Below are positions 25,922-35,354 of a stretch of DNA of 64,000 nt, one piece after another. This stretch comes from Chryseobacterium sp. G0162. Lineage in GTDB: Bacteria; Bacteroidota; Bacteroidia; Flavobacteriales; Weeksellaceae. The translations under genes and the position numbers were made by a program. The stretch is taken from positions 2,831,001 to 2,895,000 of the forward strand of contig NZ_CP033922.1 in NCBI RefSeq assembly GCF_003815715.1, in the 5' to 3' direction. Every line of letters starts with the position of its first letter. Position 1 is the stretch's first letter. The notes beneath the pieces were generated by a model that was not told the origin of the DNA, did no database searches, and worked only from the letters and a program-made list of their open reading frames with translations.

Positions 25922-27060
25922 TAGCAGACTGTTAATAAAGAACAAGAATAGGCAAATCTTCCGCTCTCAGGAACGCAAAGAAGTATTTTTTCTCCTTTTT
26001 TCAATGTTCCGGAGTTCATGAGTTCCTCTAATGCTACAAAGATAGATCCGGCACCGATATTTCCGATGTCAGAAAGGTTGTAGAACCACTTTTCAGCAGG
26101 GAAGTCCATTCCTTTTTTAGCAAATTCTTCTTTCAATCCATCTTTAAAATATCCTGAAGAGATGTGAGCCAATACGTGGTCTATTTTTTCAGGATCAAGA
26201 TTGTGTTTGTCAAAGGAAGCTCTTAAGCTTTCCGCCCCTTTTACAAGAATATATTTATCAAGGATTTTAGTATCCTGCTTAATGGCAAAAATAGAATCTT
26301 TCAACCATGAATCAGATGGATAATCTGCCCATGATTTTAAGCTTCCGTCTTCCTGTTTTTCACATCCTGCATACATACATGCCTCGATTTCGTGGGCATA
26401 AGAATAGAAATCGATGAATTCCACTCTTAAAGAGATCCCGTTTTCTCTCGGTTTATTTTCTAGTAAGAAAGCACCAGCTCCATCAGAGAGCATCCATCTA
26501 AGGAATTCTCTTTTGAAAGCGATAATAGGTCTTTCTTCCAATAATTTTAAATTTTCAGCTTCATGGTTGAATTTATCGGCCGTCATCCATGCAGACATTC
26601 TTTCAGAACCCGCACATACAGCACTTTCCTGTACACCGGCTCGTACTGAGAGGAATCCGTAGTTAAGGGCATTCATTCCTGAGTTGCAAAGTCCGGTGGC
26701 AGTATTGATTTCAATAGATTTCCCGATGTTCAGTTCACCATGAACCATAGAAGCATGTGAGGGCTGAATCTGGTCAGGAGAAGTAGTGCCTACGGATAGT
26801 AACTTCATATCTTCCTTCTTGAAATTCTCATCAAAAAGTCCTTCAATTGCCTTGGCAGTAAGCTGCGCATTGGAATGCGTAGGGTTTCCTTCTTTATCTA
26901 AAGCGTAATATCTTGTCGTGATTTTATTATTTCTTAAAATAAGTGATCTGGCTTTAGAAGGTGCGTCATTGATAAGCCCAAGATATGTCTCCATTTCCTC
27001 ATTTGATACCGGTTCATTGGGTAAATATTTTGAAGCTTTTGTTATAAATACGTCGTACAT
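25921..27060 (-). CDS. darB: DarB-like ketosynthase III (dialkylresorcinol synthesis)
   Basis: A 379-residue KAS III-type enzyme. The Cys nucleophile is in GLCNSGMNALNYG, the His in HVLAHISSGYFKDG, and the Asn in IGNIGAGSIFVALEEL, giving the KAS III Cys-His-Asn triad. In DAR pathways DarB joins two 3-oxoacyl units into a cyclohexanedione, which DarA aromatises. It lies one base downstream of the DarA-like gene and is followed by two dehydratases. The product should be the resorcinol half of flexirubin, which is esterified by the aryl-polyene acid. Confidence 0.88.
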   Translation of the reverse strand: MYDVFITKASKYLPNEPVSNEEMETYLGLINDAPSKARSLILRNNKITTRYYALDKEGNPTHSNAQLTAKAIEGLFDENFKKEDMKLLSVGTTSPDQIQPSHASMVHGELNIGKSIEINTATGLCNSGMNALNYGFLSVRAGVQESAVCAGSERMSAWMTADKFNHEAENLKLLEERPIIAFKREFLRWMLSDGAGAFLLENKPRENGISLRVEFIDFYSYAHEIEACMYAGCEKQEDGSLKSWADYPSDSWLKDSIFAIKQDTKILDKYILVKGAESLRASFDKHNLDPEKIDHVLAHISSGYFKDGLKEEFAKKGMDFPAEKWFYNLSDIGNIGAGSIFVALEELMNSGTLKKGEKILLCVPESGRFAYSCSLLTVC

Positions 27061-27061
27061 T

Positions 27062-27976
27062 CTATTTTAAATTAATTCCTTGTAAATATCTTTTTTGTTT
27101 TTGTCTTTTAAACCAAAATATAGGGGTTGTAAGCAGGTGTAATACCAAAACGATTGGTGAGATAATCCATATCGCTGCCATCAAATATACCTTAAAGAAT
27201 TTTATCAGCAATGGACGTTTCTCTTTTTTCTTGATAATCAGATTAGACCATACTGTGAAAATCTTGTTCCCTACCTTTTCTACACGTACTAAAAACGGGC
27301 GGATTTCGACGGCTCCATTTTTTACAAGATCCGGTTGTAAATTGTTCAGATCATTGTTTTTAAAATGCTTTTCGATAATCTCTCCATATTTTACCGAACC
27401 TGAAATTTCTTCATCCGAAACTCCTGCTGCCGGAAGCAGTCCGGATTTTTCCTTTTGCCCTGTAGTCAGCCAGCGAAGAATAGTCAGTACACTGGTATAA
27501 TTGTCATGTCTGTCTACTAATGCAATGTTTCCGACAAGTTGGGCTTTTAAATCTCTTAAATATACTTTCAGCTTTTCCTGTGAGAGCATCCACATATTTC
27601 TTGTTCCGGAAACGGTAACTACAGGCGTGTCTTTAAGGATGCGCTCTGCATAGCCGCTCTTCAAAAATGAAATGATCGGAATAGAGGGGGTAAGATACCA
27701 AACCTGATATCCGAACAGGATGAGGTCATACTTTTTGTTCAGTATTTCTTCTGAAGGGGGAACAATTTCTTTGGGGATCTGTAAATAAGATTCCGGAAAA
27801 GTGTTGAAAAAAACATCACCTGGCCAAGGAAAAGGGAAGTCTTCCCTCAACTTAATATTATAATAGGTAATATCATATTCTTCCTTTTGAGCTTCAAAAG
27901 GCTTGGCAATATTTCTCATAATATCCTCCAGCTGACCGGTTTGAGAATAATATATGACAAGTATATTTTTTTTCAT
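27062..27976 (-). CDS. darA: DarA-like dialkylresorcinol aromatase
   Basis: A 304-residue protein. A flavodoxin-like N-terminus (ILVIYYSQTGQLEDIMRNI binds FMN phosphate in that fold) and LILFGYQVWYLTPSIPIISFL fit the DarA family. There is a C-terminal hydrophobic segment (about residues 264-290). DarA oxidises and aromatises the cyclohexanedione made by DarB. The two genes are one base apart, and darA follows the MMPL fusion gene by 42 bases. Confidence 0.85.
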   Translation of the reverse strand: MKKNILVIYYSQTGQLEDIMRNIAKPFEAQKEEYDITYYNIKLREDFPFPWPGDVFFNTFPESYLQIPKEIVPPSEEILNKKYDLILFGYQVWYLTPSIPIISFLKSGYAERILKDTPVVTVSGTRNMWMLSQEKLKVYLRDLKAQLVGNIALVDRHDNYTSVLTILRWLTTGQKEKSGLLPAAGVSDEEISGSVKYGEIIEKHFKNNDLNNLQPDLVKNGAVEIRPFLVRVEKVGNKIFTVWSNLIIKKKEKRPLLIKFFKVYLMAAIWIISPIVLVLHLLTTPIFWFKRQKQKRYLQGINLK

Positions 27977-28018
27977 GGAATCTTTTTAGCGTTTACAAAA
28001 ATATGTTTTTCATATTTA

Positions 28019-31000
28019 TTATTTAGTTTTAAATACTTTTAATGATTCAGAACTAAATTCTAATATATAATTTTTATTTTCTATTACCGTTTTTGTGGTA
28101 TTGATAAAAATGATCGTTTCAGGAAGATTTTGAATTTCATTGAGATCAAAATTATCATCCGAAATCAGGAGAACATCAATGCTTTTCGTTACTTCAGACA
28201 CATCCTTTATATAGTTGATCTTTCTCCTTTTTACCAGATAATTATGAGAAGCAGTTGCTCTTTTATCTTCATTTATAATCCTTGAAAAAATTCTTCTACT
28301 GGCCTGATATAGGGTGAGTAAAGCATCTTTTTGTCCAAAATCATCAGCAATATGCAGGATGTTGGCATCGGCAGGAATGTGTTTATTCAGTTCAAAATAA
28401 GCTGATTTATTGGTGTTGAAATCTTTCTTTACTTCTGTTACAACCTCATTGTCTTTATATAGATAGCTTAATAATAACTGCTTTTTAAAATAATTTTCGT
28501 CTTCAATCTCTTCTCTCAGTTGAGCAAATTCTTCTCTGTAATACGCATTAATCTTTTTCGTTCTTTCAGAATAGTTTTTACCAAAGCTTACATCATCTTT
28601 ACTGATTCTATTTCCTACTTTTACAATAATGCTGCCATCATAGATAATAAAATCTCCTTTCGGAAGTACTTCAGAATTTCCATGAATATACAAAGGAAGA
28701 ATATCCAGCTCAAACTGTTCTGCAAGATAAAAGGCTCCTTTATGAAATCTTTTCACATCATTGGTATAAGAGCGTTCTGCCTCTGGAAAAACAACAAGAG
28801 AATATCCCTGTGCTATTTTTTCCTTTAATTTATCCATTCCGTTTTCAATACCCTGGGAAACCGGATAAAAGCCCAGTGCCCTTACCAGTTTTCCGAAGAC
28901 CGGAGATTTGTATACCCAATCATTGACTAAATAAATGATTTTATGAGTGGCCATTGCAATAGCTAATGTATCCAGGAAAGAGGTATGATTAGCAATAATG
29001 ACTGCCGGTTTACTGAAGTTCTCATTCGGATTTTTAATGACCTTCTTCTTTACAAATGGATTCGAATAAAGAACAGAAGTTAAAAACTTAGCCAAAATAA
29101 TTTTGATAATGTTCAGCGTTTTACCCTTTGAATTTTTCACAAAGAAACTTCCTATGGCTGAAAATATCATGCCTCCAAGCCCATAATATAAAAAACTGAA
29201 GAGGGAGACGATCAATAATCTGAATGTTATTGGTGAAAGTCCTTTTTTTGCTCTGTTGGTGATTAATAATCTGAACCAGAATGGGTATAGGGTAGAAGTG
29301 ATGATAATCACGGAGAACATTCCGATCAAGGCAACCAATGCTAATGAATGCAAAGCCGGATGTTTGGCAAAAATCAGAGATCCTATGGATAAAATGGTGG
29401 TAAATACTGCTAAAATAATTGAAGTTCTATAAGTAGGCAGCTCATTCTTTCCGGTTGTATGCTCCTTTTGCATGGCCTGGGTAAGGAAAATACTAAAATC
29501 ATCACCCACTCCGAAGACCAATGTACAGACTACCGTACTGAAAATATTTAATTCCAGTCCTAAGAAATAAAGAATTCCGGCAGTGACCACTCCGGTCAGT
29601 ACAATGGGGAACATGGTCAAAACAGTCAGCTCAAAATTTCTGAAGAAGATAATGATGGTTAAGACGATAGCCAGAAGAGAATAATTAATCAGGGTATTGA
29701 AGTCTCTTTTTAATAACCCTAAAAAGTTTTCATTCATCTGCTGGCGGTCAATGGCAATAGCATCATGTTTCTTTTCAATATCTTTGATGAAAGCATCTCT
29801 TTTTTTATCATCTACCTTCACTACATTGGAAACCGTATAAAAACCGTTTTCATTGCTCATGAATTCTGAAATCTGAAGTGCTTTTACTTTTTCATAGTCT
29901 TTGATGCCTAACGTAGAATAGTTTTTATTTAAAACCTCATTAAAATTATCAAAAGCAGAACTGTTGAATCCAAATTTATTCCCATTGCTGATAAGCTCAG
30001 AAACGGTTTGATTCTTTTTGTTATCATTCCAGAAACTTTTCCACTCCTCAATTTTCTTTTGCTGATCTTTTTCCGACAGGACAATACTTCCAATAGAATT
30101 ATAGCTGAGGATTTTACCCTCTTTTTTCTCTTGTTCCAGGAATGTATTTAATTGGGAGTTTCTCGCCAAAGCCTGTTCTTCTGAGTTTCCATAAGAAATC
30201 GTATAAATGGATTTTGAAGTAATATCCGATAGTTTTTGGAGTTTGGCTTCACTGATTTTCATTTCTTTCGGAATGTAATTCAGATCTCCAATGTCTTCAT
30301 TAAACCCAACATGTCTGAATCCAAATAAGCATGCTACAATGATTATGGAACATCCAATAATCAAAGGTTTATTTTTCTCGTATGGATATGAGCCTATTGT
30401 ATCAATAAAATTGGTGCTAAGTTTCTCTTTGGTATGTTTAGGTTTATAAAGCTGTGGAACAATAATCAATGCGGTAATAGAGGATAAAATTACCGTGATG
30501 GCAGCGAAAAGTCCCAGATCCTTTAAGGCTTCGGAGCGTACAAATACCAAGCATAAAAAGGAAACAGCTGTAGTAGCACTACTCAAAATAATTGGCTGTG
30601 TGATTTCTTTATAAAGCTCCTCAATATTGTTATTATGCTTGTAATGGGTAAGAATATGCAGGGCATAGTCTATGGTAATCCCGATAAGGATGGCCCCAAC
30701 ACTTAATGAAATGGCCGAAATTTTATCTTTAATAAAATATAAGACCAATAAGGCCAGTAAAACAGAGAATACTGTTGGCAGGAAGACTATAATTGGAGTA
30801 AAGAAGTTCCTGAAATAATAGATCAACAGAATCAGCAGTACCGTCATAGAAATCACAACCGTATTCTGAATGTCTTTTTTGATCTGTTTGGCATTGGCCA
30901 CTGCAATCACCGGAGAACCAAAATAACTGATCTCTGTTTTTCCTTTGAACTGTTTATTCAGGTTATCTTTTATGGTATTAAGCTGGTCAATAAAAGCTTC

Positions 31001-31672
31001 ATTGGATTTTGTATCATTACTTTTATTTTTAGGTTCAATAAAAAGCAAAAGGTTTTTGCCATCCTTGGTTACAATATAGCTGTCTTCCAATTTGAAATCC
31101 TTGCTGATATTGAGTGCATTTAATTTTTTAATTCCCAGAAAGGTTAATCCCAGAGGGTCTTTTTTGATAAATTCTTTGGTCACAAGGCTTGTAGGAGAAA
31201 CCAAAGAGATGTAATTATCCTCTACCTGTTTGGCAATGCTATCTTTTTGAAGTTTCCTTTCAATCTCTTGATAATCATTTTCATTGAGAAATAAAGGCAG
31301 GTTTTGATTCACGAAATCAAAGGTTTCAGAAATCTCATTATCATTCACTTTTCCCTGGATTGAGGCAATATACTTTTGTAAAGTCTCTGTTTTTTGTAAA
31401 AAAGTATCGGCCGTTTCAGAAAGCTGAAAGCTGTCTTCACCGGATTTGTTTTCTATGATAACAATGATCTTGTCCGAAAAATTAAGCTGTTTAAGCACCT
31501 TTGCCGTAAGATCGGATTTTTCATTTTTAGGAATGATCTGATTGATATCTTCTTCAAAATTAATCTTAGAAGCAAAGAATAGACATAAGAGAGCAATTCC
31601 CAATGCTGTAAAAACAGAAAGAATTTTGTTTCTGGAAATCAGATAATATAAAAATATAAAAAAGCGATGCAT
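28019..31672 (-). CDS. MMPL/RND-type exporter fused to PlsC acyltransferase with a degenerate C-terminal domain
   Basis: A 1217-residue fusion. Residues 1 to about 850 form an MMPL/RND-type transporter, with hydrophobic helix blocks at about 260-420 and 660-830 and large loops after the first helix of each half. Residues about 870-1070 are a PlsC-type lysophospholipid acyltransferase: NHTSFLD at about 893 (HX4D motif) and FPEAERS at about 962. The last 120 residues (ANILHIADDFGQKD, then VLLISDD) resemble a class I SAM methyltransferase Rossmann fold, but the glycine-rich SAM motif is missing. It heads the dar operon behind a good promoter. It may acylate and export the finished pigment lipid. 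Confidence 0.87.
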   Translation of the reverse strand: MHRFFIFLYYLISRNKILSVFTALGIALLCLFFASKINFEEDINQIIPKNEKSDLTAKVLKQLNFSDKIIVIIENKSGEDSFQLSETADTFLQKTETLQKYIASIQGKVNDNEISETFDFVNQNLPLFLNENDYQEIERKLQKDSIAKQVEDNYISLVSPTSLVTKEFIKKDPLGLTFLGIKKLNALNISKDFKLEDSYIVTKDGKNLLLFIEPKNKSNDTKSNEAFIDQLNTIKDNLNKQFKGKTEISYFGSPVIAVANAKQIKKDIQNTVVISMTVLLILLIYYFRNFFTPIIVFLPTVFSVLLALLVLYFIKDKISAISLSVGAILIGITIDYALHILTHYKHNNNIEELYKEITQPIILSSATTAVSFLCLVFVRSEALKDLGLFAAITVILSSITALIIVPQLYKPKHTKEKLSTNFIDTIGSYPYEKNKPLIIGCSIIIVACLFGFRHVGFNEDIGDLNYIPKEMKISEAKLQKLSDITSKSIYTISYGNSEEQALARNSQLNTFLEQEKKEGKILSYNSIGSIVLSEKDQQKKIEEWKSFWNDNKKNQTVSELISNGNKFGFNSSAFDNFNEVLNKNYSTLGIKDYEKVKALQISEFMSNENGFYTVSNVVKVDDKKRDAFIKDIEKKHDAIAIDRQQMNENFLGLLKRDFNTLINYSLLAIVLTIIIFFRNFELTVLTMFPIVLTGVVTAGILYFLGLELNIFSTVVCTLVFGVGDDFSIFLTQAMQKEHTTGKNELPTYRTSIILAVFTTILSIGSLIFAKHPALHSLALVALIGMFSVIIITSTLYPFWFRLLITNRAKKGLSPITFRLLIVSLFSFLYYGLGGMIFSAIGSFFVKNSKGKTLNIIKIILAKFLTSVLYSNPFVKKKVIKNPNENFSKPAVIIANHTSFLDTLAIAMATHKIIYLVNDWVYKSPVFGKLVRALGFYPVSQGIENGMDKLKEKIAQGYSLVVFPEAERSYTNDVKRFHKGAFYLAEQFELDILPLYIHGNSEVLPKGDFIIYDGSIIVKVGNRISKDDVSFGKNYSERTKKINAYYREEFAQLREEIEDENYFKKQLLLSYLYKDNEVVTEVKKDFNTNKSAYFELNKHIPADANILHIADDFGQKDALLTLYQASRRIFSRIINEDKRATASHNYLVKRRKINYIKDVSEVTKSIDVLLISDDNFDLNEIQNLPETIIFINTTKTVIENKNYILEFSSESLKVFKTK

Positions 31673-31690
31673 TGCATTTGGATCAAGTCT

Positions 31691-31721
31691 GCAAATTTAA
31701 ATTTTTAAGGATTACATCAAA
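31691..31721 (-). promoter_or_regulatory. promoter of the dar operon
   Basis: On the - strand, TAAATTTGC (31699 to 31691) fits the Bacteroidota -7 box TAnnTTTGC. TTTG lies upstream (31721 to 31718) with an 18-base spacer. The expected transcription start is roughly 12 bases before the MMPL start codon. Confidence 0.7.
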
Positions 31722-31786
31722 ATAGTTTAGGGATAAGTTTTGGCTGAAAATCAACAAAATATTCTAGGCAGAATGAAAAAATATTC

Positions 31787-31795
31787 TACTTTTGC
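31787..31795 (+). promoter_or_regulatory. -7 box of the surface-glycan gene set
   Basis: TACTTTTGC fits TAnnTTTGC; no clear -33 TTG was found at the expected distance. It lies about 70 bases upstream of the membrane protein gene at 31867. Confidence 0.45.
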
Positions 31796-31866
31796 AAAAG
31801 TTCCCCTTTGATAAAATGTATTTTAAACCACAATTATTATTAAAAAAATAAGAATCTGTTTTTGAT

Positions 31867-32868
31867 ATGTTGACAAAAAATGATGAAAAAATAAACGGAT
31901 TTCTATTTGTAGCAGTACTCCCGTTTTTGCTGTTTGCGATGTCTTATTATGGCTTTGAGTCTTCGTATGTAAGATTAAAAACCATGGAGAAGGCTCCGGA
32001 CTTTATGTTCTCCTCTGTATATGCTTACAGAGTAATCCCCAATTATCTGAGTGTACATGCTACAGAGGTGGTAACCCTCATCGTAAATAATTACCTTCCT
32101 TTTCTGAAGAACTTTCTTTTAAAACAGGGAACTTTGTTTTATCACAGTATTTTTTTGATTAACAGTTTCTTTTTTGTGCTGTCTTCAATTGTTTTGCATT
32201 CACTATTCAAATTAAGTCATACAGGAGTTCTTCTACATTTGAATATCAGGAGAATGATTCACTTGCTGGCTGTTTTTTTTATTGTTATTGTGCAGTACGT
32301 TCCCACTAATTGTGATTCTATTGCAATTTTCTTTTATCTTTCAGGAGCATTACTTACGTTGAAATATTTCCAGAAGCGGAGAACCATAGATTTTATTCTT
32401 TTATGTGCGGTGGTATTTATTTCTACGTTGGCAAGAGAAACTTCATGCCTGAACATTTCTTTTTTTGCCGCAATGTGTATTGATTTTGAAAAATTGAAAA
32501 AGAAGGATTTTACTTTCATCAAAGAGCTTATATTTTTGGTGGTTGCTTTTATTATTCCTTACGCAGGACTTAGGATGATGATTCATCAGGATGTGTCTTT
32601 TGTGGAAGGAATTTATTTCCTGGATAATTTCAGCAGTCCTTTTAATATAAGCGGTCTTCTGTTTGGAACATTAAGTTTATATTTCAGTTACCTGTTGTGT
32701 AATGATGAAGGAAAAATATTGATCAGAAAATATCTGTTCTTTGCCATTCCTTACCTGGTCATGATTGCCATGGTAGGGCTTTTCTGGGAAGTCAGATTGT
32801 TTATCCCTTTGATTCTTACGGGATTTATTTTTACTTCATATCAATTTAAAAATACCATATCCGTCTAA
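31867..32868 (+). CDS. polytopic membrane protein, GT-C-like, unknown
   Basis: A 333-residue protein with about eight to nine hydrophobic segments and short charged loops. No catalytic motif was assigned. The stretch VFISTLARETSCLNISFFAA aligns by eye with LFISTLLHEVTLFYVPYFAI in the membrane protein at 43875, so the two may be distant relatives. It overlaps the EpsG-like gene by one base. With the acyltransferase downstream, a role in glycan assembly, such as a GT-C glycosyltransferase or flippase, is plausible but not shown. Confidence 0.7.
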   Translation: MLTKNDEKINGFLFVAVLPFLLFAMSYYGFESSYVRLKTMEKAPDFMFSSVYAYRVIPNYLSVHATEVVTLIVNNYLPFLKNFLLKQGTLFYHSIFLINSFFFVLSSIVLHSLFKLSHTGVLLHLNIRRMIHLLAVFFIVIVQYVPTNCDSIAIFFYLSGALLTLKYFQKRRTIDFILLCAVVFISTLARETSCLNISFFAAMCIDFEKLKKKDFTFIKELIFLVVAFIIPYAGLRMMIHQDVSFVEGIYFLDNFSSPFNISGLLFGTLSLYFSYLLCNDEGKILIRKYLFFAIPYLVMIAMVGLFWEVRLFIPLILTGFIFTSYQFKNTISV

Positions 32869-34007
32869 TGAGTTTATTGCACCCATATTATATCATTGCA
32901 ATCATCTATATGTTGATTTTCAGTTTTCACGAAGTGTATTCCGAGAAAACGAACAAAGGGGCGCTTTATATTTTGGCGGTTTATCTTGTTATTATTGCAG
33001 GGTTTCGTGATGATGTAGGGCCGGATTATGGAAGTTATGTAGGAATTTATGTGTATTCGGATACGAAAGATTATTTGAGTATTTTTCTTTCGGCACTTTC
33101 AATAAAAGGTCCTCAGGTTGTGGAACAGGAGTGGCTCTATGTGTTGATTAATAAGATTCTTCTCAATATTTTTGATGCTCCCTTTTACATGTTAACGTTT
33201 GTAATTGCAGCACTGGTAACATTTTTTAAAACAAAATTTGTTGAAGAGAATACGCACTATCCTTTCACCTTTTTGCTTTTTGTCTTTATTCCGGGATTCT
33301 TTATTGGAGAGAGTGGTCAGATCAGACAAAATTTAGGCTGTTTCATGGCATATTGGGCCATCCGGTATATTAAAGAGCGGAATTTGTGGATGTATCTTTT
33401 ATGGATTTACCTTGCAGCAGGTATTCATAATGTTTGTTATCTGATGCTTCCGATGTATTGGGTAGCCAGAATTCCACTGAATAAAATGTGGATGCTTATT
33501 TTTATTCTGATATCAGTATTCCTTTCTCCATTTGAGGTATACCGTTATTTTGGAGATTTACTGGGAAGTATAGCGTCCGAGAATACTTTGATAGACGGTT
33601 TCAACGGTTATGTTAATGAATCTGTAGAGAGGCTGAACGGAGGGTTTGGAATTCCGGAGGTAATGTTGGCTATTTGTACAGCCTTCCTCTTTGTTTTTGA
33701 TACAAAAATGAAAGAAAAATATCCTTATTACGAATATCACCGGAATTATACCGTAATAGGAATCTGCTTTTACTTTATCTTTAGAAATAACCCTATCTTT
33801 TCATCCAGATTAACGGGAACTTTTCTGGCATTTTCCTATATTCTAATTCCAAATACCATGTTTGTGGTTTCTAAAGGGATGAAAGCTGCCATCCATAGTT
33901 TCATTATATTTTTGGTGATTTTTAACTTTGTGGTATTCTCCATGTTTAAAAATATTACGGCAGGAAGATTTACAATAGATCTTTATCATAACCATATTCT
34001 TCCGTAA
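32868..34007 (+). CDS. EpsG family (Wzy-like polymerase) protein
   Basis: A 379-residue protein with about ten membrane segments. The early loop GFRDDVGPDYGSY is the hallmark of EpsG/Wzy-like proteins. Further on, SGQIRQNLGCFMAYWAIRYI and AAGIHNVCYLML (with a His before a hydrophobic helix) also fit that family. EpsG-type proteins are thought to polymerise repeat units of surface polysaccharides in the inner membrane. The start codon overlaps the stop of the previous gene by one base. Confidence 0.82.
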   Translation: MSLLHPYYIIAIIYMLIFSFHEVYSEKTNKGALYILAVYLVIIAGFRDDVGPDYGSYVGIYVYSDTKDYLSIFLSALSIKGPQVVEQEWLYVLINKILLNIFDAPFYMLTFVIAALVTFFKTKFVEENTHYPFTFLLFVFIPGFFIGESGQIRQNLGCFMAYWAIRYIKERNLWMYLLWIYLAAGIHNVCYLMLPMYWVARIPLNKMWMLIFILISVFLSPFEVYRYFGDLLGSIASENTLIDGFNGYVNESVERLNGGFGIPEVMLAICTAFLFVFDTKMKEKYPYYEYHRNYTVIGICFYFIFRNNPIFSSRLTGTFLAFSYILIPNTMFVVSKGMKAAIHSFIIFLVIFNFVVFSMFKNITAGRFTIDLYHNHILP

Positions 34008-34030
34008 GGTGTTTCTATATTTTATCATAT

Positions 34031-35089
34031 ATGGCTGAACAAAGAAATAGGATATTGGTTTTAGACGGTTTAAGAGGGCTTGCTATTTTGTTGGTCTTTC
34101 TTTTCCATGGATACTATATTTGGGAAAAAAATTATCCTTTTGGAGGTTTGTATAAAGATAATATCCTGGTAAAATATGGAGATCTTGGAGTACAGCTGTT
34201 TTTTCTGATTTCCGGGTTTGTTATTCTGATGTCTATGGAAAAAACACCCGGTTTTATCCAGTTTATTAAAAACAGATGGGTGAGACTTTTTCCAAGTATG
34301 CTGATCTGTTCAGTGATTATCTATATTACTGCGGGGTTCTTTTCTGAAAGACCTTTGGGAATTCCGGAGCTTAAATCTCTGCTTCCAGGAATTTTATTCG
34401 TAGACGAGGGGCTGCTTGAACGTGTTTTTAAAACAGACTTTCCCGTTTTAGAATCATCATTTTGGTCTTTATATATTGAAGTGAAATTTTATGTGATTTT
34501 TGGTGCACTTTATTATCTGTTTAAAAGAAATCTGGCATTGTTGGGGATCTTTATCATTTATTTGGTAGCCGTATCCTATCAGATCCTGGAATTCCATCAT
34601 TTGCTTCCTTTAGAATTGTTGAAGTTTAAGGCTTACATTGGGAATTTTGTATATTTTGGATGGTTTGTTTCAGGGGCATTAATCTATATTTACTATAAAG
34701 AACGGGATAAACGATATCTGTATGCATTTGTTATAGCCACAATATGTGCCATGTTTTATATGTACAGGCTTCAGGATATGACAAGAAATTTATATCTTAT
34801 GATGCTGGTTCTTATTTTTGTAGGGGCATTATTCTGGGATAAAATGGAACGTTTCTTTTCTATGAGACTATTCACGTTTATTGGTTTTGTAAGTTATCCT
34901 GTTTATCTATTGCATGAAAATATGATGATCTCATGGATGGTGAAGATTGATAAACATATTCCTGTTCCCTACTGGCTTCTGCCTATTATTTCTTTTTCGC
35001 TTGTTATTCCTATAGCATATCTTGTAGCAAAATATCTTGAACCTCCAATTCAGAAAAAATTAAAAGTTTTGCTTAAAAATATAAAATAA
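34031..35089 (+). CDS. acyltransferase family 3 (OafA/NodX-like) protein
   Basis: A 352-residue integral membrane O-acyltransferase. It opens with RILVLDGLRGLAILLVFLFHGYY, containing the family RG and catalytic His (residue about 26), followed by GDLGVQLFFLISGFVI. About ten membrane segments. It probably O-acetylates (or otherwise acylates) a sugar of the glycan made by the neighbouring EpsG-like protein. It starts 23 bases after that gene and ends in a strong terminator. Confidence 0.9.
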   Translation: MAEQRNRILVLDGLRGLAILLVFLFHGYYIWEKNYPFGGLYKDNILVKYGDLGVQLFFLISGFVILMSMEKTPGFIQFIKNRWVRLFPSMLICSVIIYITAGFFSERPLGIPELKSLLPGILFVDEGLLERVFKTDFPVLESSFWSLYIEVKFYVIFGALYYLFKRNLALLGIFIIYLVAVSYQILEFHHLLPLELLKFKAYIGNFVYFGWFVSGALIYIYYKERDKRYLYAFVIATICAMFYMYRLQDMTRNLYLMMLVLIFVGALFWDKMERFFSMRLFTFIGFVSYPVYLLHENMMISWMVKIDKHIPVPYWLLPIISFSLVIPIAYLVAKYLEPPIQKKLKVLLKNIK

Positions 35090-35116
35090 AAAAACGGTAC
35101 TACTATCGTTTTTTTT
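35089..35116 (+). terminator. intrinsic terminator after the acyltransferase gene
   Basis: AAAAAACGGTA (35089-35099) pairs with TATCGTTTTTT (35104-35114) with one G-U pair and a 4-base loop, followed by more T. Confidence 0.8.
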
Positions 35117-35149
35117 ATAGATATATTTCTATAATGTGTTGCTGTTAAA

Positions 35150-35184
35150 TTTGTTATGATCTAATACTGTTTTTCATATATTTG
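35150..35184 (+). promoter_or_regulatory. promoter of the first FISUMP-repeat gene
   Basis: TTTG (35150-35153) and TATATTTG (35177-35184) with a 23-base spacer fit the Bacteroidota consensus. A leader of about 165 bases follows. Confidence 0.55.
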
Positions 35185-35237
35185 TGATAAATAATTCCCA
35201 ACCTGTGCAAGGTTTGAACTAAAAAAACAAATACACC

Positions 35238-35318
35238 ATGATGAACAAAAATAGGAGTGAAATCACTCATATCTTCCTTTTTTCTTTTACCCGATATCAT
35301 CTTTTCGGGATACAATAA
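35238..35318 (+). other. possible 26-codon leader ORF in a structured 5' leader
   Basis: An ATG at 35238 opens a 26-codon frame ending at TAA 35316-35318. It overlaps hairpin-forming words: GAGTGA/TCACTC near 35253-35266 and CCCGA/TCGGG near 35290-35309. It could be a regulatory leader or chance. Confidence 0.2.
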
Positions 35319-35354
35319 TCAAGTTTTAACACATTTATTCAAACAACAACGTTT

